A stretch of DNA of 64,000 bases from Coenobita brevimanus (taxonomy: Eukaryota; Arthropoda; Malacostraca; Decapoda; Coenobitidae): NCBI GenBank assembly GCA_032717465.1, contig CM064663.1, positions 13,809,989 through 13,873,988 of the forward strand, written 5' to 3'. Position 1 is the first letter of the stretch; each line of letters opens with the position of its first letter. Position numbers and translations under genes: made by a program. The notes beneath the pieces were generated by a model. The model was not told the origin of the DNA and searched no databases. It worked only from the letters and a program-made list of their open reading frames with translations. Positions 52,366-62,383 of the stretch are shown piece after piece.

Positions 52366-52619
52366 ATGAATGGCATTGCCAACGGCCATGCCACGTTGAG
52401 TACACCGCTTCCCGTTCGATCAGCGAAGTTAAGCAACGTTGGGTCTGGTTAGTACTTGGATGGGTGACCGCCTGGGAACACCAGATGCTGTTGGCATCCC
52501 TACGTCAAGTGGGGTTGGTGGAGGATTAGTGCCCCTCCCTGCAAAACAATTAACTCTAAGCCCTTGGCCACCCTGTCTGGGATACATGGCGTCTGGCAAT
52601 GAATGAATGAATGGCATTG
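52366..52619 (+). mobile_element. 5S rRNA-headed SINE with RTE-derived body and exact 13-bp TSD
   Basis: ATGAATGGCATTG occurs at 52366-52378 and again at 52607-52619. Between them are a 5S rRNA-like head (52378-52495), a segment resembling the RTE 5' UTR (52496-52562: GGGTTGGTGGAGGATTAGTG then CCCCTCCCTGCAAAACAATT), and a 3' end resembling the RTE 3' terminus (52565-52598: TGGCCACCCTGTCTGGGA then ATGGCGTCTGGCAAT), followed by TGAA repeats. The first G of 5S and the last G of the duplication may be shared. This is a SINE3-like element, presumably transcribed by Pol III and mobilised by the RTE LINE. Confidence 0.88.
52378..52495 (+). rRNA. 5S rRNA-like sequence (SINE head, not a host 5S gene)
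   Basis: 118 nt, close to the usual length of 5S. Ends pair as helix I (GCCAACGGC with GCTGTTGGC, one G-U). Box A region is AAGTTAAGCAACGTTGGG and box C region is GGATGGGTGACCGCCTGGGA; GGTTAGTACTTGGATGGG is the familiar arthropod 5S stretch. No T-run terminator follows; instead the SINE body begins. Flanking target duplications show it was retroposed. Confidence 0.9.
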
Positions 52620-52954
52620 AAGAATTTACTGAAGGTCATATCTAGTTTATTACAAGCTGCACAAAACCGTCAAGATTATTAACCTGGTCACTACAATGGT
52701 GTCATAGGTTTATTGTTACCACCAGAAAAAAATATTCAACTCAGGAGGAATTTCTCGTCTTCAAGGGGTTCATGGAAAATACATCTGACCGCCAAAGATC
52801 AGGTTCAGATTGTTTTCTCCCAGCCTCAATAAAATCGCCTGGACATTTCAAGATCATATTATTATTAACTACCATTATTTTGTTTTTGTTCACACCTCCA
52901 GATAATTCTTTTCGCAATAGGATAAACTTTTTTGGATTGGTGTATGTATTTTCG

Positions 52955-53160
52955 ACGGTTTAGGAGCTCCTTAATTGCTCTTCCTTGACGATTCATTTTA
53001 CTTATCGGGATACTTTTTACTGTCCTCCTCTGCTCATTAAAATGATTAAAATACTGCTATCATTCCCAGCACAAATTAAATACAAACTGATAATACCAGC
53101 TTTGTCCAAGAACAAATCGCTAATGAACAGATGTTAGGGAGCTTCCTTTCTCAACTAGAA
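52955..53160. repeat. MITE-like repeat with GGAAGCTC inverted ends
   Basis: Left end TAGGAGCTCCTTAATTGCTC and right end GATGTTAGGGAGCTTCCTTT are imperfect inverted repeats. The middle ACTGTCCTCCTCTGCTCATT matches the copies at 39828, 53310 and 55285. Confidence 0.5.
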
Positions 53161-53309
53161 CGTGACCCTGGGAGAGTGAAATATAGTCTTCATTAACTTC
53201 ACCTCTGCTAGTGGTCTCTCCCAAAATACTATTAACTGTCAGCTTGAAAACTAATTTAAGACAGCACCGTGATGAAATGTTTAAACGACTTAGGCCCGCA
53301 TCTCGTCGG

Positions 53310-53490
53310 CTGAGGCAGCTCCTAAACATCTTTCCCTAGGCGATTAATTTTATTTTTTTACACCTTACTGTCCTCTTCTGTTACAGAAATACTTCGAGTA
53401 TCGCCATACTGGGCATAAATAACGCCAACAAAAATATATATTAACCACTAATATCCCTAATTAAAGTGATAAGAGGAGGTATTAGGAAGG
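53310..53490. repeat. MITE-like repeat, second copy in this stretch
   Basis: GAGGCAGCTCCTAAACATCT at the left and GTATTAGGAAGGTTCCAG at the right, with CTTACTGTCCTCTTCTGTTA inside. Confidence 0.45.
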
Positions 53491-53793
53491 TTCCAGAATA
53501 CGAGCTTTAGATCTGTCTATTAACAGCTCGAGGATGGTTAAGGCAGACAACTTTTATCCCCGTCTCAGTTTTCCCACAGGATATGACCCGCAGTATCAGT
53601 TTACATCCAGGTCCCTAATACAATGTTGAAAAACAAACTCAGGTTCTCCCAGTTGTGGGCTGATTGTACTAACAAATGCACCACCAGATGGCATGAATAA
53701 TTTAACAATATTTCCAAACAGCTTTATCACTAAGAGTCACGAGCTTAATTAAGGTGTTAGGAATCATAAGACCCTATTACCCACCCACCCCTT

Positions 53794-53827
<34 letters not shown>

Positions 53828-54700
53828 TTTTTTTTTGGGGGGGAGGGGGTTCATATGAGGCGTTGGCAGATGATTTACTGAATATTTTGCAGCCCAGTTT
53901 TCCATCATGTGAGTCCTTGGCAACAGGCAGTCAGAAAATATGAATGGTCACCTGCATAGGTAAATAGAGAAAAACCCTTATCCTTAATAATCTCCTCTGT
54001 TCCTCTTGGTTTCCTTGTCCATCTAATTCTGCTTGTGGGATGGAGCCACACCGTCGGCTGCCAAGTTCTGTAAGGGTTGTATCCACTTGTTAACCTGGCA
54101 GTCGACGGCATAGCTTTATTTCACAGCCATTTTGAAGTCCAGTTACAATGATTCCGAAGACCTCATATGCGCCAAGCGTGAATTTATCGCAGCTTATGAG
54201 AGGTAACGAAGTCTGGTCGAGATGTCGCAGCAAATAAGTGATAAAACTTCGTAAGGGCGTTAAGGAAGGAAAAATAAAAAACATGTCAGGTAATGTATTG
54301 TATAATTTTTTAAAGGTTAATTTTAGTATGAGAGAGGAGTGGATTCCTGATCGTGAGATAAGTCCCAGCTGAATCACGGAATAAGTAGTTGCATTTCTTT
54401 CTGACTGTTCACAAAAGTTTCACAGAACTAACCGGCACGTCATGTAATATACCCCCGTTAATTCCATCACATACAGGCTAGAATGTTTGAGTATAACTGA
54501 TTCAAAGTTTATGTCCAAGATGTGACATGTGATGATGTGTTTCTCTGCGAAAGTGTCATATGCACTGCTGAGTCTATGTCCAAAGTCACATAAATGACTA
54601 TCCCCTTACCTTTCATGGACTGGCTACTATGTGAACCATCATCTCACTCTCTTTCTTTTAATAATTACTCACGATAAGTGTTCTCAGTGTTGTGCTGTCT

Positions 54701-56019
54701 CTGGGAAAGGTAACATTATTTCTCTTGCAAAATGGACTTCAATGAGATTGTGGGTACTGGAGGTGCGGATGCTTGGCATTTCTTTACGCCCTTCACAATG
54801 ACCGACTCTATGCAGGATCCCTATTGTCTCTTGTGCAGTGTTCAGATGTCGTGTATGGGTAATATATATTTGTTTTATAAAACATTCATTGACTCCAGTC
54901 CTGTCTTGGACTCGTTTAACTGCAATAATACATCACTATTTTTTTTTTTTCGCTAATATGGAGGACACTGTTCCTCTGACCTTTTTTCTTTTGTTGCTGC
55001 TTGCTTTCATATTCGATCCTTCAGTAATATGGTGTTTCCTGTGCTTGTATTCCCTGTACCTTCAGGTGACGTTGTTCATGGTAATAAAAACTCTCGCAGT
55101 GATTGTGTTAGAAGCAGTCTCCAGCAAAATCGGGTTACTCACCTCTTTTTCTTCTGCCCATATTATTAATGTATTTAGTAATGGTTAGTTTCATTCCTTC
55201 ATACATATTAGTACAGTTGTATAGAACTGGAATAGTCAACATTCATGGTGCCATTCCTTTCCCTTTAACATTATAGTCCGCTTTCCCGTTGGTTAAGAAA
55301 CTCCCTAACACCTCATCTATGCGATTAATTTTTCATATTACTCTTTAATATCATCTTGCATTATTTAAATCACTAAAATAACACGGCATTCATCATAAAT
55401 AACGAAGGAATTGATATTAACTAGCCATATCCAAAATTACGTCGCTAAGGCAGAGGTGTAGGTGGAGGCAATGGCGGAACAGGGATACCAAAGAGGAGAT
55501 GGAATGATGGCGTGAAAGAGGCAAGGGGTTCAAAGTACAGAGTCTCGCATATCTAGGAGGTGAGGCGGGTATAGAGCAAAACGGAGTGGAATGGATTGAT
55601 ATATGGGGAGGAGAGTTGAGAGTCACGGTCAACGATCTGTAGCCAGAGAGAGATGAAGTCACCAGAGGAAACGGTATAACATTCATCGGTGTCTAACTAG
55701 AAATTTGAAATTGATGTACAGTGTGGTTGAGAAATAAACATGAGGAAAAAAAGGCAGACATAATTCCCCACTACAGACTATTGTATATATACTTGGGAAT
55801 ATGTTAACGATGCACTAAGTAGGTTCGCTTCTACCTAACCAGGTTCGCCTCCAGTCTGTTATATTAATTCTCATTGCATATATTGTCAGTCACAGCACAG
55901 CACAGAGAATACACCAGAAATTTCACTGGGTTAAAATGATAATAAGATCACGTTTAAACTGAGGAATAGTATTTTGGCGACGTAGTGTAAAATTAATTAT
56001 GCAGCCAACCGTTATTCAA

Positions 56020-56089
<70 letters not shown>

Positions 56090-56139
56090 TTGGAACTGTT
56101 AAAAATCACAACACGAAGTATTAACACACCTCTTTAAGG
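54701..56139. other. No gene recognised; partial MITE
   Basis: 55285-55440 resembles the left part of the MITE family (AAACTCCCTAACACCTCAT, then GCGATTAATTTTTC), without a clear right end. The frame 54838-55188 is rich in hydrophobic residues and shows no motif. Confidence 0.3.
56021..56087. repeat. (GA)n microsatellite
   Basis: GA tract of about 67 bp. Confidence 0.95.
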
Positions 56140-56281
56140 GCATGGCAGGGCCTACCTTGTCTTCGTCAGGTTTCCAAACAGCAGAAACTTCCATCACTCG
56201 GATACCTTCCCTACTGAGTGTCTTCTCGATCATCTCACTTTTATACATCAGCGCCAGGCACAGAGCGACGACGCAGAACAT
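56140..56281 (-). CDS. Possible host exon with hydrophobic N-terminus
   Basis: The minus-strand frame starts MFCVVALCLALMYKSEMIEK and continues TLSREGIRVMEVSAVWKPDE. The first 12 residues could be a signal peptide. The codons run to GACGAAGACAAG followed by GTAGGC, a possible splice donor at about 56145. About 90 bases upstream the minus strand has CTAAGGTAAGTTTG, a strong donor consensus that could end a 5' exon. I recognise no family. The alternative is a chance frame. Confidence 0.3.
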
Positions 56282-56843
<562 letters not shown>

Positions 56844-57693
56844 CGAATGGAGATACCCCCTGGGTGTAGGGGGGTTTCAAGAATACTCCCCCAGTATCCC
56901 TGCTTGTCGTACGAGGCGACTAAAAGGGTTGGTGGTGGGTTAGTGCCCCACCCCGTAAAAAGAACTAACTAAAAAAGCGAACAAAGCGCCTCGGACCCGG
57001 ACGGACCATACGTTGACGACTAAGGAAAGGACAAAGGACATTCTTAGGGTGGGAACGTGGCATGTGAGAGGAGTGAATGATAAAGTGAAAGAGAGAGAGA
57101 TTGTTCAGGTGCTTGAGGATGCAAAAGTGGATATATGTGGATTGACTGAAACTAAATGGGAAGGTGAAAGGGTGAGAGAATGGGAATATGGTTTAGGTAT
57201 ATGTGCGGGAGTCAATGAAAATGAGAGGGCAAGAGAGGGAGTATGTCTGATGATAAGCAAGAAGTGGAAGGATAATATAAGAGAGTATGGAACAGTGGGT
57301 GCAAGGATTGTATGGGTGAGGATGAAAGTAGGTATACAAGCGTGGGCGATTGTATGTGTGTATGCCCCGATAGAGGATCGAGTGGCAAGAGTGAAAGATG
57401 AGTTTTGGACGAGTGTAGAAGCGTGTATGGACAAGTTTGAGATGAGCGAGAGAGTGCTGTTGATTGGAGAGATGAATGGCAAAGTTGGGAATGTACGAGT
57501 GGATGGAGTGGTTGGTCAGTGGGGTGTGCCAGCTGACGTAGATGGGAATGGAAATGCTTTGGTGGACATCTGTGCTTGTAAGGGGTTGACAATAGCCAAC
57601 ACCTACTTTCGGCATAAGATGATCCAGCGGTATACATGGAGAGTAATGAGAAGGATGGATGGTGAACTTGTTGAACGAAAGGCAATGATAGAC

Positions 57694-57696
<3 letters not shown>
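56844..57696 (+). mobile_element. RTE LINE copy E, 5' UTR and endonuclease only
   Basis: Plus-strand copy beginning directly after the TG tract with a 5' UTR of about 170 bp (CCCTGCTTGTCGTACGAGGC, GACTAAAAGGGTTGGTGGTG, GGTTAGTGCCCCACCCC), then the endonuclease. The sequence stops at a (GA)n tract after the codons for KAMIDY, losing the RT and 3' end. Confidence 0.88.
57013..57696 (+). pseudogene. RTE endonuclease, copy E, 3' truncated
   Basis: The frame is open from the normal start position, but the start codon reads TTG where copies B and D have ATG (TTGACGACTAAGGAAAGG). Motifs: VGTWHVRGVNDKVKEREIVQ (with the usual WNVRG changed to WHVRG), GLTETKWEGERVREWEYGLG, WAIVCVYAPIEDRVARVKDE and VLLIGEMNGKVGNVRVDGVV (GDMN changed to GEMN). 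The SDH region is missing because the sequence ends at the GA tract, so the codons for ERERERE beyond 57696 are not LINE. It has roughly 225 residues of endonuclease. No in-frame stop is present, implying it is not very old, yet it is truncated at the unusual end. Confidence 0.85.

Positions 57697-57729
<33 letters not shown>
57697..57729. repeat. (GA)n tract at junction of copy E and I-group LINE
   Basis: GA repeat of 33 bp. It lies exactly where copy E stops and the next LINE starts. Confidence 0.95.
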
Positions 57730-57731
<2 letters not shown>

Positions 57732-58598
57732 CTCCTGCTGACAGCCGTACCATCGACACCTCCTGCTCCTGTCTTGCCACAACAAGGGTAACAGCTCTCC
57801 GGTTCGCCGTTGATCGAGCTGCTCTGCCCTTTTGTCTCACGCCAGTGCTTGAGGTGTCTGCTGTTGCTGCTGTTTCGCATTTTCTGACTGCCGTTGTGGT
57901 GTGAGAATCTTGTCTCAGATCACTCTAGTAGTCTTCTGGCTGCCCTAGTGCGTATCACTGTATCCTGTGCTTCGCATTGCATTGGCAGTATTCCCGACCA
58001 AGATTTCTGGTCTTCCCCCACGTCTGTGTACCGGGGTGCGCACACTTGTGTGCACTCGCCCTTTCATGGGTCTTTCGCTCCTTCTACTTTACTTCCTTTC
58101 TGGCCCTTAGCGTCCTCTGGTACGTGGTACGACGCCGAACCCCGCGGTTTCCTGGCGCAGGCCAGGTACACAAGGGGGCCCCTTAGTAGGGGTGGTTATA
58201 GGAAGCTGCAGAGGTGGGCCAAACACTGTTAGGGTTTAGGCAAAGACCTTCGGGGCTGTGGCAAGGGCTGTTGTACTTCGCTAGCGGGGGGGCAGTTCCA
58301 CCACAGTAGGTAGGCTCCTTCTTTAATTCTGTGTGATTGTGTGTGTGATTGAGAGTGTGAGTGTGGTGTGTCGGCCGCCAACAAGGGCGAGCCAAGGATG
58401 TCGACATCCAAGAGCCTCCCGCGGGTGCCCCATGCATCCCGAGATCCACAACTGGAGTCAAAGATACCGCGGCCTCTCACTGGTAACAGGAAGCCACCGA
58501 CGTCAGGGAAGCAGAAATGAACCAGGCACAGGCCAGGAGAGAGCAACTCGTCTACGGGATCGACTGACCCACCATCGAACACTCATGGACAAGCAGGA
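57730..58598 (+). other. 5' UTR of the I-group LINE
   Basis: About 870 bp between the GA tract and ORF1. It contains no convincing frame; 58333-58689 is open but overlaps ORF1 in another frame. LINE 5' UTRs hold internal promoters, but I see no specific motif. Confidence 0.5.
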
Positions 58599-60506
58599 AT
58601 GTCCATCGGATCCCGAGGTGAGAGTGCACACACGGAAGCCTCAGCAGCTCCCCGCAAGATGCTGCGGACCACGGAGGTCATGGATGTAGTTCTCCCGGCG
58701 TCCTCAGACCTCTGCGGCTCCTCAAAGCCAGCGCCCGTCCTGAAAACCAAGCCTGCCTCCTACACACCTGAAACCACTGCGGCTCTGTGCAATCCACCGC
58801 GCACGACAGAGGATACGGACCTTGCACTGCCGGCACCCCTTGACCCCCGCCCTTCCCAGACATCCGCCACGACCTCCACATCTGCACCTGCCGCCTCCGC
58901 ACCACCTGCGGCAACCCCTGCCATTGCCAATGAGGATGGTTTTACCCTGGTAACCAAAGGGGGAAAACGGAAAAATACCAGGAAGGCAGGGGAGGTTTTT
59001 ACAACACCACCTCCTGCTCGGCCAGTGCCTCGGGCACGCCCATCAATGTCGGTGTCCGCACCTCCGCCTCCGCACTCCGCCTTCCCTGCTTTCAGAGTAC
59101 CACAACAGGAGGGGTACGCCACCTCATACGATGCGGTAGCCGCTCTAGAGGCGCAGCTGCCGGACCTAGCTGTACAGAACCGCTTCGGCCGGGACGACAG
59201 CTGTGTCCTCATCCCTCAAACAGAGGTGGCATATCAACAACTAAAGCAGGTAGCAGAGGACGAGGCCTCTATGGTAAAGATCATAGAACTACAGAAAGGG
59301 GGACAAACAACAAAGGCAGTGGTTATGGGGTACCCCAGGAGAATGCCACTCGATCTCCTGCGCAGACACGACCTAGTAGAGGAGGCAGAGAGGTGCCAGC
59401 ATCAGCGCACCAGGGAGGAAACACTACAGGTCCTTGTGACCCTGCGTGGCCCCATAGTCCCGTCTTTAGATCTAGGGAACTGGGGCAAATTTTGGCTGCG
59501 CCCCTTCACACCAGAGCCACTGAGGTGCTACTGGTGCCAGCGCTATGGCCACCACAGGACCACTTGCACCAGACCCTTCGTATGCGGCATCTGCAGTGGG
59601 GCGCACGACACCACGATATGCCTGAACAAATTCAAGGCAAAGGAGGCGGTCACTGCAAGATGCCCCAACTGCAAGGGGGCACATCACGCCTGGCACCCCA
59701 ACTGCCCAGCCAGAACACGGAGAGTAAATCAGGGGAGAGAAAATCAAGTGGCTTGGGTAAAACAGCAGCAGACCTCCCTTGCCTCCCCAGCTCCTCCAGG
59801 CACTTTTGTTTGGGGGCAGCAACGTCAGGCACCACCACCTGCACCAGCTCTAGCTCCAGAAGCATTCCCACCACTCCCAACACCTACGATCATCACCACA
59901 GTGGCGGAGGTCCACAACCCTCCTGCACCGTCGTCAGGGCCCAGTCAGACACCTCACCACTGCTGCCTGCCTCCCTCACCTCCTCCTCCACCTCTTACGG
60001 CCCCGGCTCAACCAGCAGTCACCATGGAGCAGGTGATGGAGATTGGGAAGTCCATTGCGATGCACCTCCTGCAACTCATGGTAGAGTTTATACCAACCAC
60101 GGTGCCGAAGGAACATTTCCTGGCAAGGGCCAAATCAATCCTGGATGTGGAGACGGACAAGCTGTATCCTGGGGCGATACCCACAACATCACAGGCCACA
60201 GAACAGGAGCCATCACAGACAAAACTGATATCACAGGGCGAAGAACAGGAGGGTTCAGCTCCCACAGTTCCCGAGGGTGCCAGGGAGAGACCGAGGAACA
60301 GGTGCCAGCACCGCAATTGCCGGCTGCACTCACCAAAAGACCACAGTCGGAGCCGCAGTCGCCAGCGCTCCCCAGCTGACTCACGGGAGGCCCCACGGTC
60401 TCCGCATGTGCCGCAGGAGGAGTCGGGCACACGGCTCCAACTTTCCCCAGACCGGGGATCCCCACCTCCCTCAGGATCATGCAGTGGAACTGTGCGGGAG
60501 TACTGA
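58599..60506 (+). CDS. LINE ORF1 protein, gag-like with three zinc knuckles
   Basis: 635 codons starting MSIGSRGESAHTEASAAPRK. The first 170 residues are Pro/Ala/Thr-rich and probably disordered. A folded region follows (VAALEAQLPDLAVQNRFG, then VLIPQTEVAYQQLKQVAEDE), then WGKFWLRPFTPEPLRC leading to knuckle 1 CYWCQRYGHHRTTC (near residue 310), knuckle 2 CGICSGAHDTTIC (near 329) and knuckle 3 CPNCKGAHHAWHPNC (near 355). This is the arrangement of I- and Jockey-group ORF1 proteins, which coat element RNA. The C-terminal part is Pro-rich, ending with an Arg/Ser-rich block (HSRSRSRQRSPADS). No stop or frameshift is seen. The stop at 60504-60506 overlaps the ORF2 start by 28 bases, suggesting coupled or reinitiated translation. 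Confidence 0.85.
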   Translation: MSIGSRGESAHTEASAAPRKMLRTTEVMDVVLPASSDLCGSSKPAPVLKTKPASYTPETTAALCNPPRTTEDTDLALPAPLDPRPSQTSATTSTSAPAASAPPAATPAIANEDGFTLVTKGGKRKNTRKAGEVFTTPPPARPVPRARPSMSVSAPPPPHSAFPAFRVPQQEGYATSYDAVAALEAQLPDLAVQNRFGRDDSCVLIPQTEVAYQQLKQVAEDEASMVKIIELQKGGQTTKAVVMGYPRRMPLDLLRRHDLVEEAERCQHQRTREETLQVLVTLRGPIVPSLDLGNWGKFWLRPFTPEPLRCYWCQRYGHHRTTCTRPFVCGICSGAHDTTICLNKFKAKEAVTARCPNCKGAHHAWHPNCPARTRRVNQGRENQVAWVKQQQTSLASPAPPGTFVWGQQRQAPPPAPALAPEAFPPLPTPTIITTVAEVHNPPAPSSGPSQTPHHCCLPPSPPPPPLTAPAQPAVTMEQVMEIGKSIAMHLLQLMVEFIPTTVPKEHFLARAKSILDVETDKLYPGAIPTTSQATEQEPSQTKLISQGEEQEGSAPTVPEGARERPRNRCQHRNCRLHSPKDHSRSRSRQRSPADSREAPRSPHVPQEESGTRLQLSPDRGSPPPSGSCSGTVREY

Positions 60507-61218
60507 AGAAGCTCTCACTACTCCAGGAGGCGGCAGTGAGGGACCAACCTCACGTGTTCCTTCTGCAAGAGATTCTGCTGGGGGAGAGATCCCCATTCCG
60601 TCTGTCGGGATACACCACTCATCTCCTCCCTTATGTCCGGGGTATTACTAGAGGATGTGCCATCTTAGTCCAGGACCACATCGCTTTCACAGTGTGTGAG
60701 CCCGCTCCATTCTGTGGAACTGATGTAGAGGTTCATGGTGTGCAACTACAACTTGCTCAGTCGTCCCTCACGGTATACAATGTATACAGCAGACCCGGTG
60801 CTGCCCTGGAGTTGGGGGACTTGTTCTCCCAAGCTACTAGGGAGTCCGTGCTCTTTGGGGGCGACTTTAACGCGCACCATGACCTCTTGCAATCAACGCA
60901 AAGGTCCAATGAGGCAGGACGGCACATAGCCCTAGTATTAGAGGAAATGGCTGGTGTGTCTCTGTTGACGGATGTCACAGGACCCACTCATGTTAGGGGG
61001 GGGGGTCTGGACTTAACCTTCGTGTCGGATTCCTTAGTGGATTTGGCACGTTGGTCCATACACCCCACCCTCATGAGTGACCACTTTGCTATAGTTACTG
61101 AGCTAGGTTTAACTCCCCTCCCACCTCCTGACCCGCCACCACGGTGGGATGTGGAGAGAGCGGACTGGGCGGCTTTCGAGCGAGCTCTAGCCGGCGCTTT
61201 TTCCTCATCCCCCCCCCC
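60479..61218 (+). pseudogene. LINE ORF2 endonuclease, up to a C10 frameshift
   Basis: Starts MQWNCAGVLKKLSLLQEAAV with the N-terminal Asn motif. It continues VFLLQEILLG (catalytic Glu), VYNVYSRPGA, VLFGGDFNAHHDLLQS (the GDFNAHH motif), GGGLDLTFVS and TLMSDHFAIVTEL (SDH). All endonuclease catalytic motifs are present. The frame is lost in a run of ten C at 61209-61218, after which an unrelated tail ends at 61249. The run could reflect a real mutation or a sequencing error. The enzyme nicks target DNA. Confidence 0.85.
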
Positions 61219-62382
61219 ACAGACTTGGAGAGACTGGCGGATCAAGTAGCCTGTGTCTTCAGGCAAGCGGCCACAGAGGCAATCCCTCAAAGGCGGCGAT
61301 TCTCGAGGTCATACCAGGACGGTTGGTTCTACTGTGACCGAGTCAGGGAGCTGAATAGGCGGCTGAATGCGGCGCGTCGAGATTACCGGCGGCAGCGAAA
61401 CTCACCTCTTCGAAGACGCTTGGAGGCTGTGTCCCGACACGTCCTGGTTGAGAAGCGTCGCCTTTGGGAAGAGGCGTTGGTTCAGTGGTGTCGGACTTTA
61501 GGACCTCACTCCACTCTCCGACAGATGTGGAGAAGGTTGCGGTCCATCACCGATCCCCGCCCCTCTCGTCCGCCGTCACACCCTGATCTGGCCTCAGAGG
61601 CTGACCGCCTGGCTAAGCACTTTGCAGATCGCTCGGCCTCCCACAATCTCCAGAGGTCCGTTCTAGCCCAACAGGAGCAACTGTCGGACTCTCGCACTGC
61701 GGTTATCCGAAAAGCTTGTGCTTGTCCTGATGTGGCGGATTGCCCCATCTCGGATGATGAGCTCCAGGCAGCTTTGCAGCACAGGGCTGACACTGCTCCT
61801 GGGCTAGACGGGCTTACTTATTCGATACTGTCCCATGCTGGAGATTGTGGAAAGAAGCGACTCTTAGATCTGATAAATCTCTCCTGGTCTGAGGGGCGAT
61901 TACCGAGGTCGTGGAAAACTGCTGTCATCCACCCCATTCCGAAGCCAAACGACCCAGGCGCCATGCGTCCCATCTCCTTGCTCAGTTGTATAGGAAAGAC
62001 AGCTGAGAGGGTAGTGAGGGCAAGACTTACATGGCGTCTGGGTCCACTACACCCAAGGATATTTGCTTACCATCACGGCCGCAGTGCTGAACACTGCTTG
62101 GCGTCTTTCCTCGGGGAGCTTCGGGGTGGAGTGGGGATGGCAGTCTTCCTCGATCTAGAAAAAGCTTTTGAGCTGGCGAGCCCCCTGGTTATTCTTAGTG
62201 CCCTTGCGGCTCGAGGGGTGGGAGGCAAACTCCTACAATGGATTCAGGACTTCTTCCTCGAGAGAACTGCCAGCGTCCGCTTCCAAGGACGTGTCTCCCC
62301 GTCATATTCACACGAAAACGGCACGCCTCAGGGCAGTGTCCTAAGCCCCATCCTCTTCAACATCTTGATGGAGCGGCTTTTA
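61219..62382 (+). pseudogene. LINE ORF2 reverse transcriptase, fingers and palm start
   Basis: Resumes at TDLERLADQVACVFRQAATE in a second frame. Basic linker (RRLNAARRDYRRQRNSPLRR), then RT motifs: APGLDGLTYSILSHAGDCGK, WKTAVIHPIPKPNDPGAMRP, ISLLSCIGKTAERVVRARLT and VFLDLEKAFELASPLVILSA with the first catalytic Asp, then NGTPQGSVLSPILFNILMER. The frame ends in a stop at 62392-62394, with a one-base slip near 62380. It copies LINE RNA at the nicked target. Confidence 0.85.
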
Positions 62383-62383
62383 G

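Larger units (their letters stand above)
52620..54700. other. No gene recognised; MITE-like repeats
   Basis: Contains MITE copies at 52955-53160 and 53310-53490 and an (ATT)n/T-rich stretch at 53795-53840. Other frames are short and unconvincing. Confidence 0.3.

Noticed and set aside
52378..52495. Functional host 5S rRNA gene
   Set aside because: No T-run terminator follows, the body resembles LINE ends, and an exact 13-bp duplication flanks the whole unit, so it is a retroposed SINE head.
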